A stretch of DNA of 64,000 nucleotides from Clostridiaceae bacterium (GTDB taxonomy: Bacteria > Bacillota > Clostridia > Lachnospirales > Lachnospiraceae): the NCBI GenBank assembly GCA_902363735.1, contig CABJBA010000009.1, positions 62,001-126,000 of the forward strand, read 5' to 3'. The notes under the pieces were generated by a model, which worked only from the letters and a program-made list of their open reading frames with translations, was not told where the DNA came from and did not search any database. Position 1 is the first letter of the stretch; each line of letters begins with the position of its first letter. Below, one piece after another: positions 1 to 8,562 of this stretch. A program made the translations under genes and the position numbers.

Positions 1-619
1 GCACTGTTCCCTTTTGAGCCATTTGAATCACCCGTTTTACAGCTAATGCTTCATCTTCAATCATTGCCCCCATTTGATTTCTGGAAACCAGGCTTCCATC
101 TCTCTCATATGCCCTGTCGGCAAATACTTCACTTGCAGCAGTTACCCCTGTATCCTTTGCCGCCCGAAGCATCTCACTGTTGCTGAGAGCCAGGAGAACC
201 AAACTTTCATCCACTTCTTTTATTGCCTGGCAGATGGCTTTAGCCAGTTCATAATCCTTTGCCGCCATATTATATAAAGCACCATGAGGCTTTACATGGC
301 AGAGCCTGATTCCGGCGCCTTTGCAAAAAGCACTTAAGGCACCGATCTGGTACATGACACCAGCTTTTACCTCTCCAGGTGACAGGCTCATATTCCTTCT
401 TCCAAACCCTGCAAGATCAGGAAAACCAGGATGAGCACCTGCCCTTACACCATACTTCTTACATAAAGCCACGGTCCGTTCCATCACTACAGGATCACCC
501 CCATGAAAACCACAGGCAATGTTGGCTGATGTCACATGAGGCAATACCTCTTCATCCAATCCCATTTTATACGCTCCGAAACTTTCCCCTAAATCGCAAT
601 TCAAATCAATAGCCGGCAT
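1..619 (-). CDS. pxpA: 5-oxoprolinase subunit A (LamB/YcsF family), partial at window edge
   Basis: Known family role: PxpA works with PxpB and PxpC in ATP-dependent hydrolysis of 5-oxoproline (pyroglutamate) to glutamate in the cytoplasm. Seen: translation from 619 begins [20 protein letters not shown] and continues with [12 protein letters not shown] and [10 protein letters not shown], the hallmark N-terminal motifs of the LamB/YcsF family. The frame stays open to base 1, so about 206 of the usual roughly 250 residues are present and the C-terminus lies outside the window. The start is supported by GAGGTGAG five bases upstream. It follows pxpC by 96 bases, the largest gap in this operon, and no hairpin terminator was noticed there. 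Its place after pxpB and pxpC makes the assignment firm. Confidence 0.95.
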   Translation of the reverse strand, partial: MPAIDLNCDLGESFGAYKMGLDEEVLPHVTSANIACGFHGGDPVVMERTVALCKKYGVRAGAHPGFPDLAGFGRRNMSLSPGEVKAGVMYQIGALSAFCKGAGIRLCHVKPHGALYNMAAKDYELAKAICQAIKEVDESLVLLALSNSEMLRAAKDTGVTAASEVFADRAYERDGSLVSRNQMGAMIEDEALAVKRVIQMAQKGTV

Positions 620-715
620 TTTCTCACCTCTAATCTTTTAATTGTGCATTTTCAAATCTGTAATAAACATATACCCAGGACAATGGGACTCATACTCACT
701 GCCACATTTTCCGTC

Positions 716-1747
716 TTACAGGAGCTGCCGGTAAACGGTATTCATCAGCCACTTCCTCAGCTTATCCAGCTTTTCAGCTTCCTTCCGGCAAATTGCTACG
801 GATTCACCTGGGGTTACATACTGAAAGGACACCCATTCTCCCGGTTTTAACTGAGCCAGTGCAGGAATATCCGTGCTGATCACTGTGGCAATTTTAGCGT
901 ATCCCCCGGTAGTCTGATGATCTGCCATTAAAACCATGGGCAACCCGTTAGACGATATCTGAACCGAGCCTTCTGCAATCCCATCAGATATAATATCTGC
1001 GCCGTTCTTCATTTCTATGGGTTCTCCCTCCAGCCTGCAGGCCATGCGGTCACAGTCACTGCTTAACCGGAAAGGATTTCGTACCAGGTTATGAATTCCC
1101 AGAGCTGTGAATGCCTCTTCCTGAGGACCTATTACGGCACGCAGCAAAACCATAGGTTCATTTCCATAAAAGCGGTAAGGAGTTGATGAACGGCGCAGCC
1201 ATGGTTCAATTGCTTCCACTGCCGGTTTATTTCCCCTTAATCTTTTTGCTATTTTCTTTAACCGGCGGCTGTCACTTCCTGATTCCAGACAATCGCCTTC
1301 CAGAAGTGCTCTTCCCTCCAGTCCTCCTATCCGGCACTTTAAATTGGTGGAATGGCTTCCCATGACAGAAGGAACTGTAATTCCTCCATAAACAGCCATA
1401 TAAGTCCGGAGGCCGGAAACAGCAAGCTCCATGGTCAGAATATCCCCTTTATGCACCAAAACAGGAGAAAACATGGAAACCAGGCTTCCGTTTACACTGG
1501 GTTTCATATCCCCGCCTGTGAAGGCAATGATCTCATCGGAGGTAAAACGGAGCTCACCCCCTTTTAGCGTAAATTCTATAACTGCCGTTGTGTCCGGTTT
1601 TTCTAAGTTTCCCGCCAGGAGGTTGGCCAGCTTCATGGAATACTTATCACAAGCGCCGCTTTCCTGGAAGCCCTGGCTTAAAAATCCTCTTCTTCCTCTA
1701 TCCTGAACCGTAGATAAGGCCCCCGGACGCAAGATTTCAAATCCCAC
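716..1747 (-). CDS. pxpC: 5-oxoprolinase subunit C (biotin-dependent carboxyltransferase family, KipA-like)
   Basis: A 343-residue protein of the KipA/AHS2 family, one part of the three-component bacterial 5-oxoprolinase. Seen: the N-terminal STVQDRGRRGF and the following GACD segment, and the C-terminal ADHQTTGGYAKIATVIS block, are the family signatures. The length is within the usual 300-350 residues. The start codon is GTG at 1747; AGGGGTGA lies just upstream and includes the stop of pxpB, leaving a gap of four bases and implying translational coupling. Some relatives are annotated as allophanate hydrolase subunit 2 or urea carboxylase domains. The adjacent pxpA and pxpB make oxoprolinase the preferred reading. 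Confidence 0.93.
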   Translation of the reverse strand: MGFEILRPGALSTVQDRGRRGFLSQGFQESGACDKYSMKLANLLAGNLEKPDTTAVIEFTLKGGELRFTSDEIIAFTGGDMKPSVNGSLVSMFSPVLVHKGDILTMELAVSGLRTYMAVYGGITVPSVMGSHSTNLKCRIGGLEGRALLEGDCLESGSDSRRLKKIAKRLRGNKPAVEAIEPWLRRSSTPYRFYGNEPMVLLRAVIGPQEEAFTALGIHNLVRNPFRLSSDCDRMACRLEGEPIEMKNGADIISDGIAEGSVQISSNGLPMVLMADHQTTGGYAKIATVISTDIPALAQLKPGEWVSFQYVTPGESVAICRKEAEKLDKLRKWLMNTVYRQLL

Positions 1748-1751
1748 TCAA

Positions 1752-2441
1752 TCACCCCTTTTCCTGTTTCCTGGTTATGTCTTCAAATTCTTCCTGGCTG
1801 ATAGGCACAAAACGAATAGAATCACCGGCTTCATAAAGAGGCTTTCCAGCCTCTTCCGGTTTGAAAAGGCGGTAAGGCGTGCGCCCAATCAACTGCCAGC
1901 CTCCCGGAGAGTCCATGGGATAGATTCCCGTCTGCTCTCCTCCGATTCCTACGCTTCCGGCTAAGATCCTGGTTCTGGGTGTTTTTAGCCTGGGAGTGAA
2001 AATCCGTTCATCCATTCCCCCAAGATAGGGAAAACCGGGAAGAAACCCCAGCATAAAAATGCGGTAATCTCTGCCACTGTGAATGCGGACCACCTCTTCC
2101 TGTGTAATGTTTCCATGCTCTGCCACAAAAGAAATATCTGGTCCGAAGCTTCCTCCGTAACAGACCGGAATCTCCACCAGCTTTCCTCCTGCTCCCGCTG
2201 TAGCTTCCAGTGATTCTGACAATTGAAAAAGGACCTTTGATACAGCATCATAATCCGTTTTCAAAGGGTCATAGAAAACCAGAACAGAGCAAAATGCCGG
2301 CACTGTCTCAAGAATTTCTTCCAATGAAAGCTGATTAATTTTCCGGTTTAATTCCATTACCTTCAAATTTACTGCTTCACTGATTGAATTTCCCAATTCT
2401 ATCAGGACTCCGCAGTCGCCAACCGGCTTTATTTGAACCAT
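1752..2441 (-). CDS. pxpB: 5-oxoprolinase subunit B (KipI/AHS1 family)
   Basis: A 229-residue KipI/AHS1 protein, partner of PxpC in 5-oxoproline hydrolysis. Seen: GDCGVLIELG near residue 8, the FLPGFPYLGG motif in the middle and GIYPMDSPGGWQLIGRTP towards the C-terminus, all characteristic of the family. Length is typical (about 220-240). Its start overlaps the end of the DUF4392 gene by 13 bases, with GGGGAAAG upstream of ATG, so the two are probably translationally coupled. The overlap ties oxoprolinase to D-glutamate cyclase in one transcript. In Bacillus the homologue was first known as a sporulation kinase inhibitor; that role is not implied here. Confidence 0.93.
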   Translation of the reverse strand: MVQIKPVGDCGVLIELGNSISEAVNLKVMELNRKINQLSLEEILETVPAFCSVLVFYDPLKTDYDAVSKVLFQLSESLEATAGAGGKLVEIPVCYGGSFGPDISFVAEHGNITQEEVVRIHSGRDYRIFMLGFLPGFPYLGGMDERIFTPRLKTPRTRILAGSVGIGGEQTGIYPMDSPGGWQLIGRTPYRLFKPEEAGKPLYEAGDSIRFVPISQEEFEDITRKQEKG

Positions 2442-3520
2442 ACTCTTTCCCCTTCTTCAAAAAAACCCTTTTCCAGTACAGAACCAAACCAGTGATCGGA
2501 ATTATGGGAATATCGTACCGCATAAGCCGTGCACTGACGCATCAGGCTGACAATCCCTGTATTCAGCCTGGTGTTAAACCCATCGATTCCAGGAATCAAA
2601 GATCCTGTCATATCAATTAACCCTGTTCTGGATGCCACTCTCATCAGCTCTGCCTCCATTTCTTCTCTGTGGAGAATTTCCATATCCCGTTTTAAATAAG
2701 CAAGTGCAGCAATTAAACCATAGCATCCCCAGTCAGAACAGGTTGCTGTAATCACATGGTCCGCCCTGCTGGCCGCCAGGATTCCCCCCTCGCAGCCGCA
2801 TACACATTCTCCGGAACCAGCAAAGGGAATATACTTTTTAATATGGTCTGCAATAGCACCCATACCGATTTCATTACCAAGGTCACCAATGGCAATATTT
2901 AAGACTCCCTTTTTCCGCAGCATTTCCCAGAGAACATCTGTCTTGGCTTCCAGTTCTGTTACATCTTTTCCGGATGCGTTGTGATAAACACCCTTTTCAT
3001 TGGAACCAGGAGCCTCTACAGAAATGACCGCCCCAGGCAGTGCTTCTTTTATCAGCCATTTTGCTTCTATTTCCGCTCTGGCCGGATTTTTTGTAAACGC
3101 TGCCACTCCCATGCTGAGGGGAAGTTCTTTTACTGCTTCTATATCCTGGTAAATATGAAGACCTACCACACCCGCACATTTTTTTACAGATTTCACACAA
3201 TCCTCGGGGCAGATAATGACAGGCTTTGCACCAAAGGCCATGACCAGAGCCCGGGCCAGAAGCATGGAACTGACCATGCCATCCATCTCCGGTTTTTTAT
3301 GAGGCAGCAGTACAAAACCCGTCAGAATATAAACCAGATCATTTTCTTTTACTGTTTCACAAAGCTTTTCCGCCGCTCTCATCGTAAGAGGTTCTCCCAT
3401 CTGTTTCCGGCTTCCGGCATAAAGAATCCGGCACACTCCATATCCTCTGGGATCTAAATTCATAAGAGCATCCAGGTTTTCTCCCACATTTCTTTTTTCC
3501 AGTTCGCCTCTGTCCATCAT
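2429..3520 (-). CDS. DUF4392 protein, predicted D-glutamate cyclase
   Basis: A 363-residue cytoplasmic protein of the DUF4392 (glutamate cyclase-like) family. Known: the mammalian DUF4392 protein DGLUCY interconverts D-glutamate and 5-oxo-D-proline. Seen: the segment VYILTGFVLLPHKKPEMDG near residue 63, the central IAIGDLGNEIGMGAI and CGCEGGILAASRADHVI, and the late TGSLIPGIDGFNT, all typical of the family. ATGATG gives two possible starts one codon apart behind AGGAGTGA; the first is used here. It lies six bases after the D-amino-acid transaminase gene and overlaps pxpB by 13 bases. Inference: it forms 5-oxoproline from the D-glutamate made by the upstream transaminase and passes it to PxpABC. 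The bacterial activity has to be regarded as predicted. Confidence 0.85.
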   Translation of the reverse strand: MMDRGELEKRNVGENLDALMNLDPRGYGVCRILYAGSRKQMGEPLTMRAAEKLCETVKENDLVYILTGFVLLPHKKPEMDGMVSSMLLARALVMAFGAKPVIICPEDCVKSVKKCAGVVGLHIYQDIEAVKELPLSMGVAAFTKNPARAEIEAKWLIKEALPGAVISVEAPGSNEKGVYHNASGKDVTELEAKTDVLWEMLRKKGVLNIAIGDLGNEIGMGAIADHIKKYIPFAGSGECVCGCEGGILAASRADHVITATCSDWGCYGLIAALAYLKRDMEILHREEMEAELMRVASRTGLIDMTGSLIPGIDGFNTRLNTGIVSLMRQCTAYAVRYSHNSDHWFGSVLEKGFFEEGERVWFK

Positions 3521-3526
3521 TCACTC

Positions 3527-4384
3527 CTAATCAAATATGCTTTTTCTGCCTGTATACTCTAAGTATTCGTTCAAAACCACATTCTGAATCTTTTTTAAGG
3601 TTTCAGGATCTTTTCCTCCTACAGCCTTTCCATCAATGACATCTGCATGAAGACAGAAGTTGGAGGAAGAGGTTACAATGATTTCATCGGCCTCCATCAG
3701 CTCTTCCAGAGTAAAAGCTCTCTCCAAAACCTGAATTCCAAGTTCGTAGCAGGCCTGGATCATATGGGTCTTCGCAATCCCACGAAGGATCAGATTGTCA
3801 TTGGGGTGAGAAATAAAAGTTCCGTTTTTTAAAATAGACACATTGCTGTGTGCACACTCCGTAACGATATCTCCTCTGTGCAAAACTGTTTCCATGGCTC
3901 CTGCTTTTAATGCCTCCTGAGAGGCAGTGACAGACGGAAGAAGATTTAAAGTCTTAATATTGCAGTGGAAAAATCTGGTATCTTCCCTGGTGATAAGACG
4001 TATGGGCACATCCGGGTCCCTCAGCTTATTGGGTCTTATCATAACCCATAGCTTTCCAACCATTGCCTCGTCATAAACATGGTCCCTGGGAGCTGCTCCT
4101 CTCGTCACCTGCCAGTAAACAAAATGAGTATTCCCTTCCACCATGGAAAGAAGCCTGGTCAGAAGATTTCCAAACTCCTCTTTTTCCATTGGAATCTTAA
4201 TATCCAGAGCTTTTGCACTGGAGTAAAAGCGGTCCAGATGGTCTTTTAAAAGAAATACCTTTTGATTCCCTCCAACAGTGGCATCATATACTCCGTCTCC
4301 AAAAAAATGAACCCGGTCCTGAAAGGGGACCATCAGTTCGTCAGGAGTTCCTATCTTCCCGTCATAATAAGCAAGTTCTTTCAT
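3527..4384 (-). CDS. dat: Class IV aminotransferase, probable D-amino-acid transaminase
   Basis: A 285-residue PLP enzyme of fold class IV. Known: D-amino-acid transaminases move the amino group between D-amino acids and 2-oxo acids, typically D-alanine plus 2-oxoglutarate to pyruvate plus D-glutamate. Seen: the PLP lysine is Lys144 in CNIKTLNLLP, and the segment QVTRGAAPRDH (residues 92-102) carries the Arg-x-His pair that in Bacillus D-amino-acid transaminase binds the substrate carboxylate. ECAHSNVSI and the late IVTSSSNFCLHAD are further family blocks. These features favour a D-specific enzyme over a branched-chain aminotransferase or aminodeoxychorismate lyase. Start overlaps the upstream cytidylate-kinase-like gene by four bases (ATGA). 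Context before a D-glutamate cyclase strengthens the call. Confidence 0.88.
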   Translation of the reverse strand: MKELAYYDGKIGTPDELMVPFQDRVHFFGDGVYDATVGGNQKVFLLKDHLDRFYSSAKALDIKIPMEKEEFGNLLTRLLSMVEGNTHFVYWQVTRGAAPRDHVYDEAMVGKLWVMIRPNKLRDPDVPIRLITREDTRFFHCNIKTLNLLPSVTASQEALKAGAMETVLHRGDIVTECAHSNVSILKNGTFISHPNDNLILRGIAKTHMIQACYELGIQVLERAFTLEELMEADEIIVTSSSNFCLHADVIDGKAVGGKDPETLKKIQNVVLNEYLEYTGRKSIFD

Positions 4385-5043
4385 AATATCTCCTTCACAT
4401 CTGGGCTAATTCCAAATTTTAACTCCACATACTTCTTTATTAATTCCACACAATGATCCAGTCCCAGGCTTTCCGTATCCAGACAAAGATCATAATTTTC
4501 CGGATTTTTCCACATTCTTCCCGTATGATACACATAGTAGGAACTTCTGTATTGATCCAGTCTGTCTATGTATCTTGCAGCCTCCTGCTCTGATATTCCC
4601 TGCCGCTCCATCTCTCTTTTTAAGCGGAATTCCCAGGGAGCATCCAGATATACTGACACCACATTAGGTTCATCTTTTAAGATAAAATCTGCCGCTCTAC
4701 CGATGCAGACATAGGATTCGTGACAAAGAAGCTCCTGCAGAACCTTTGCCTGATAATTAAAAAGCTTCTGATCCGATGGAAAATTCCCACTTTCCTTTGG
4801 AATCGTTTCCCCATTGTAAACCCTTCTTGAGGCGCGGTATAAAAAGGTTTTTTTGGTATTTTCATCTGCATTTGCAAATATGGCTTCATTGATCCCGCTG
4901 TCCTCCGAAGCCAGGCGTAAAAGCTTTCTGTCATATACATCAATACCATAATCAGCGGCCAGTTTTTTTCCTATATAGCTTCCGCCTCCGCTCCCGCAGG
5001 TACGGGTAATGGCGACGGCAAAATACTTCTTATTCTCCTCCAT
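4381..5043 (-). CDS. Cytidylate kinase-like family protein (P-loop)
   Basis: A 220-residue protein of the cytidylate kinase-like family (Cytidylate_kin2 type). Seen: an N-terminal beta strand and P-loop ITRTCGSGGGSYIGKKLA at about residues 13-30, followed by DVYDRKLLRLASEDSG, and a later CIGRAADFIL and VYLDAPWEFRLKREM typical of this nucleotide-kinase fold. True CMP kinase is encoded elsewhere in most clostridia, and these paralogues have no assigned substrate. It sits 12 bases after livF and overlaps the transaminase gene by four bases, so it belongs to the transporter/D-glutamate operon. Its role there is unknown; regulation or phosphorylation of a small molecule are guesses only. Confidence 0.8.
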   Translation of the reverse strand: MEENKKYFAVAITRTCGSGGGSYIGKKLAADYGIDVYDRKLLRLASEDSGINEAIFANADENTKKTFLYRASRRVYNGETIPKESGNFPSDQKLFNYQAKVLQELLCHESYVCIGRAADFILKDEPNVVSVYLDAPWEFRLKREMERQGISEQEAARYIDRLDQYRSSYYVYHTGRMWKNPENYDLCLDTESLGLDHCVELIKKYVELKFGISPDVKEIL

Positions 5044-5055
5044 GGTTCCAGCCTC

Positions 5056-5754
5056 CTATTGTCCAAGATATGCTTTCTTAACCCTGTCATCCTTTAGCAG
5101 ATCCTTGGCATTGCCTTCAATGGTAATCTTCCCTGTCTCCATAACATATGCTCTGTTTGATACGGATAAGGCCATTTTTGCATTCTGCTCCACCAATAAA
5201 ATAGTAATTCCTTTTTTATTTACTTCCTTGATTATTGAAAATATCTCCTTTACCAGCAATGGAGACAATCCCATGGATGGCTCATCCATAAGAATCATTT
5301 TAGGTTTTGCCATAAGAGCCCGGCCTACGGCAAGCATCTGCTGTTCTCCGCCGGACAAGGTTCCTGCCAACTGTTTTTTCCGCTCTTTTAACCGGGGAAA
5401 CCGTTCAAAAACCTCTGCCATATTAGCTGCCATATCTTTTCCATCAGCAAAGGCGCCCATTTCCAGATTTTCCTCTACGGTCATCTGGGCAAAAATATGC
5501 CGCCCTTCCGGTACATGGGCCAGCTTTAAATTAATGATCCTGCTGGGTTCTGTTTTTATCAAATCAGAACCGTCAAAGCTTATTTCTCCCTTGTCGGCCT
5601 TTTTTAACCCTGAAATAGTTCTTAAGATGGTGGTCTTTCCCGCTCCGTTGGCTCCGATAAGAGAAACAATTTCTCCGTCATGAACTTCCAGAGATACACC
5701 GTGGATGGCTTCTATTGCTCCATAAGATACTGCCAGATCCTTTACCTTAAGCAT
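5056..5754 (-). CDS. livF: Branched-chain-type amino acid ABC transporter ATPase LivF
   Basis: A 232-residue ABC ATPase, the second of a LivG/LivF pair powering import through LivHM at the membrane. Seen: Walker A GANGAGKTT around residue 37, signature LSGGEQQMLAVGRAL, Walker B ILMDEPSMGLSP and the H-loop region replaced by LLVEQN, which is normal for LivF. The frame is open 41 codons further upstream, but the start at 5754 gives the canonical MLKVKDLAVSYG terminus and overlaps livG by only eight bases. Substrate specificity cannot be read from the ATPase. Confidence 0.93.
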   Translation of the reverse strand: MLKVKDLAVSYGAIEAIHGVSLEVHDGEIVSLIGANGAGKTTILRTISGLKKADKGEISFDGSDLIKTEPSRIINLKLAHVPEGRHIFAQMTVEENLEMGAFADGKDMAANMAEVFERFPRLKERKKQLAGTLSGGEQQMLAVGRALMAKPKMILMDEPSMGLSPLLVKEIFSIIKEVNKKGITILLVEQNAKMALSVSNRAYVMETGKITIEGNAKDLLKDDRVKKAYLGQ

Positions 5755-6553
5755 CTTCTTCCACCTCCTCGTCATCTTTACCCAAATAGGCCTCAATGAC
5801 CTTAGGGTGATTGGCAATCTCCTCAGGAGTCCCGGCTGCAATGGTGGTCCCGAAATCAAGAACCTGAATCCGTTCACAGATCTTCATGACCAGACTCATA
5901 TCATGTTCGATAAGTAGGACAGAAATTTTAAATTCATCCCGGATATAATTAATGATATCCAAAAGCTCTTCCGTTTCCGTAGGATTCATTCCTGCTGCAG
6001 GCTCATCAAGAAGAAGAAGTTTCATATCCGTAGCCAGGGCTCTGGCTATTTCCAGACGCCTCTGCTCCCCATAGGGAAGATTTCCTGCTTCATAATCTTC
6101 TTTTCCCTTTAAATGCACAATTTCAAGCAGCTCCTCCGCTCTTTTTGTCAATTCTTTTTCCTGTTTCCAGTAAGCCGGGGTGCGAAAAACAGTATGGAAT
6201 AAATTATAGGAAACCTTAGTTCCCATGGCGGCCTTTACATTATCTATCACTGTCATTTTCTTAAATAACCGGATATTCTGAAATGTTCTTGCAATTCCTG
6301 CATCAACAATCTGATATGTCTTTTTTCCATTCATACGCTGTCCATTTAAGTAAAATGACCCTTCTGTGGGCTTATAAACACCGGTAATCAGATTGAACAC
6401 AGTGGTTTTTCCAGCACCATTTGGCCCAATGAGTCCTACCAGCTCCGATTCTCCAATTTCCATATTAAAGCTGTCTACCGCTTTTAAACCGCCAAACTGG
6501 ATTCCCAGATTCTGCGCCTTTAATACCGGCATGGTTCCTTCTGTCCCTGCCAT
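5747..6553 (-). CDS. livG: Branched-chain-type amino acid ABC transporter ATPase LivG
   Basis: A 268-residue ABC ATPase. Seen: Walker A GPNGAGKTT near residue 43, the long LivG-type insertion after TFQNIRLFKKMTV, the diverged signature LPYGEQRRLEIARAL, Walker B LLLLDEPAAGMNP and IEHDM with the H-loop histidine. The C-terminus is acidic (DDEEVEEDA), a small local peculiarity. It starts two bases after livM ends, as expected for an operon. Known role: energises uptake of branched-chain or related amino acids together with LivF. Confidence 0.93.
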   Translation of the reverse strand: MAGTEGTMPVLKAQNLGIQFGGLKAVDSFNMEIGESELVGLIGPNGAGKTTVFNLITGVYKPTEGSFYLNGQRMNGKKTYQIVDAGIARTFQNIRLFKKMTVIDNVKAAMGTKVSYNLFHTVFRTPAYWKQEKELTKRAEELLEIVHLKGKEDYEAGNLPYGEQRRLEIARALATDMKLLLLDEPAAGMNPTETEELLDIINYIRDEFKISVLLIEHDMSLVMKICERIQVLDFGTTIAAGTPEEIANHPKVIEAYLGKDDEEVEEDA

Positions 6554-6555
6554 CT

Positions 6556-7572
6556 TTACACACCTCCTTCTGGTTTTTCCCGGTCCTTTTTCCTGCCGCT
6601 TTTTTTATCTGCAAGCCGTTCATAGATACGGATGAGGGAAAATTCCCATGCTCCAAAGATACCGCCCGGTTTAAAGATCATGACCAGTACCAGCACCACG
6701 GAGTATGCCAGCATCCGGTACTGGGAGAACTGGCGCATCATCTCAGGAAGAGAGGAAAGAAAAGCCGCACCAATAATGGAGCCGGTAATGGAGCCGATTC
6801 CCCCTATGATTACCTCTGAAAGAAGCTCTGCAGAGTACATGAAGTTAAAGTTAGTGGGAATCATGGCCGTCATGTAATGAGCATAAACACCCCCTCCGAT
6901 TCCTGCAAAAAAGGCGGCTACGGTAAAGGTAAGGACTTTATAATAAGTAACATTGATTCCCGAAGCCGCCGCCGCTATGTAATCCTCCCGAATGGCCTTT
7001 ACCGTTCTTCCGAAACGGCTGCGCACATACATGTACATGACAGTAATGCATATAACCATCACCCAGAAGCTCCAGTAAAAATTAGAAAGCTTTAATATGC
7101 CGCTCATGGTTTTTCCGCCTCCTGTAATCGTGAGGTTGCAGAAAAGAACCCGGATGATCTCTGCAAAGGCAATGGTCACAATGGCAAGATAATCCCCTCT
7201 TAAGCGAAGAGCCGGAATTCCCACCAGAACCCCAGTCATACCCGCAGCAATTCCTCCTGCAACAAGAGCAATCAGAAATAAGGCTATATCAGGCAGACCC
7301 TTTCCTGTAAGTCCGTTGGACACAATGGCGGAAGCATATGCGCCCACCGATACAAAGCCCGCATGACCGAGAGAAAATTCACCCATACATCCTACCACCA
7401 GATTTAAAGAGGCAACCATAATAATTGTATAACAGGCAGTAGTGCTGATTCCCTTAATATACTGAGTGGACTTACCAAAAGCTTGATTTTCAAACAACAG
7501 GACAAACAGGAAAAAAACTGCCAAAACACCTAGAAAATTAAAGAAATAGGAAACTTTAAATCTTTTTTCCAT
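6556..7572 (-). CDS. livM: Branched-chain-type amino acid ABC transporter permease LivM
   Basis: A 338-residue polytopic permease with about eight to nine hydrophobic segments. Seen: the LivM motif VGCMGEFSLGHAGFVSVGAYASA and the cytoplasmic loop TVKAIREDYIAAAASGINV that contacts the ATPases. Start chosen at 7572 because GAGGGG precedes it and it lies just after the livH stop; a start at 7611 would overlap livH and add 13 unlike residues. The C-terminus is charged (KKSGRKKDREK). Works with LivH as the membrane pore. Confidence 0.92.
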   Translation of the reverse strand: MEKRFKVSYFFNFLGVLAVFFLFVLLFENQAFGKSTQYIKGISTTACYTIIMVASLNLVVGCMGEFSLGHAGFVSVGAYASAIVSNGLTGKGLPDIALFLIALVAGGIAAGMTGVLVGIPALRLRGDYLAIVTIAFAEIIRVLFCNLTITGGGKTMSGILKLSNFYWSFWVMVICITVMYMYVRSRFGRTVKAIREDYIAAAASGINVTYYKVLTFTVAAFFAGIGGGVYAHYMTAMIPTNFNFMYSAELLSEVIIGGIGSITGSIIGAAFLSSLPEMMRQFSQYRMLAYSVVLVLVMIFKPGGIFGAWEFSLIRIYERLADKKSGRKKDREKPEGGV

Positions 7573-7582
7573 GATTCGCCCC

Positions 7583-8473
7583 TCACACTTTCTCGCCCAC
7601 ATTCTTACCAAGAATGCCGGACGGTTTCACCAAAAGAATCACAATCAGAATGCCATAGGTAATGGCTTCATACCAGCCCGGTGCAAAAAGCTTTACAAAA
7701 ATTTCAATCAAACCCACAAGGATTCCTCCCAGCATGGCTCCCGGAATGACTCCGATTCCTCCAAGGACAGCAGCAATAAAAGCCTTAAGTCCCATCATGG
7801 ACCCCATATCGTTGGTAACACGGGGATATTTGGCACAGTACATAAGGGCCGCAACTGCTGCCAGCCCGGAACCAATGGCAAAGGTCATGGTAATCACTTT
7901 ATCCACATTAATTCCGGCCAGTATGGAAGCATCGCGATCCTGAGGCACGGCGCGCATAGCCTTGCCCATCCTGGTATTCTTGATAAATAATTGAAGCCCT
8001 GCCATCATAAGAATTCCTATTCCAATGGTTAAAACAACATTTAAGGGAAGAGCCGCTCCCAGCAGATTGACAGAGGGCAGATCAAATATCTTCTGGACGT
8101 TTTGAGGCTTTGCACCAAAGAGGACCATAGCCAGGTTTTCAAGAAACAGGCTCATGGCCAGTGCCGTAATAAGTGCCGACATAGCCCCTGCCTTGCGGAC
8201 CGGCTTATAGGCTATTACCTCAACCAGAACCCCTACCGCTGCGCAGATGACCACTGCAAGAAATACGGATATCCAAACAGGCATTCCCGCATGAATCATC
8301 AAAGGAATCGTATAAAATAATGTATAAGCTCCAATCATGATAAAATCACCATGAGCAAAGTTAATCATGCGGATGATTCCGTATACCATGGTATAGCCAA
8401 GTGCGATCAATGCATAGATAGCGCCCTGGTTCAGTCCGTTTATCAGGCTTTGAAAGAATAATGAAAATGTCAT
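7583..8473 (-). CDS. livH: Branched-chain-type amino acid ABC transporter permease LivH
   Basis: A 296-residue membrane permease with about eight transmembrane segments. Seen: the N-terminal LINGLNQGAIYALIALGYTM and NFAHGDFIMIGAY, and the ATPase-contact loop AMRAVPQDRDASILAGINV, all characteristic of LivH. The start at 8473 is preceded by AGGAAG; an upstream extension to 8515 lacks such a site and family similarity. It follows the binding protein gene by about 90 bases, in which no terminator hairpin was noticed. Confidence 0.92.
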   Translation of the reverse strand: MTFSLFFQSLINGLNQGAIYALIALGYTMVYGIIRMINFAHGDFIMIGAYTLFYTIPLMIHAGMPVWISVFLAVVICAAVGVLVEVIAYKPVRKAGAMSALITALAMSLFLENLAMVLFGAKPQNVQKIFDLPSVNLLGAALPLNVVLTIGIGILMMAGLQLFIKNTRMGKAMRAVPQDRDASILAGINVDKVITMTFAIGSGLAAVAALMYCAKYPRVTNDMGSMMGLKAFIAAVLGGIGVIPGAMLGGILVGLIEIFVKLFAPGWYEAITYGILIVILLVKPSGILGKNVGEKV

Positions 8474-8562
8474 AGGATCTTCCTTTCTCAAAAGGAAAAT
8501 GTGCAACAAAGGCATATTAATCCTTTATGCACATCTCCCTATTATTTTGTATCCTGCAAAAA

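Noticed and set aside
2981-3457. 158-codon plus-strand ORF inside the DUF4392 gene
   Set aside because: It lies antisense to a well-supported gene, has no family features and is a shadow frame.
5009-5683. 224-codon plus-strand ORF over livF
   Set aside because: Antisense shadow of livF; residue composition is unlike a real protein and no ribosome binding site is evident.
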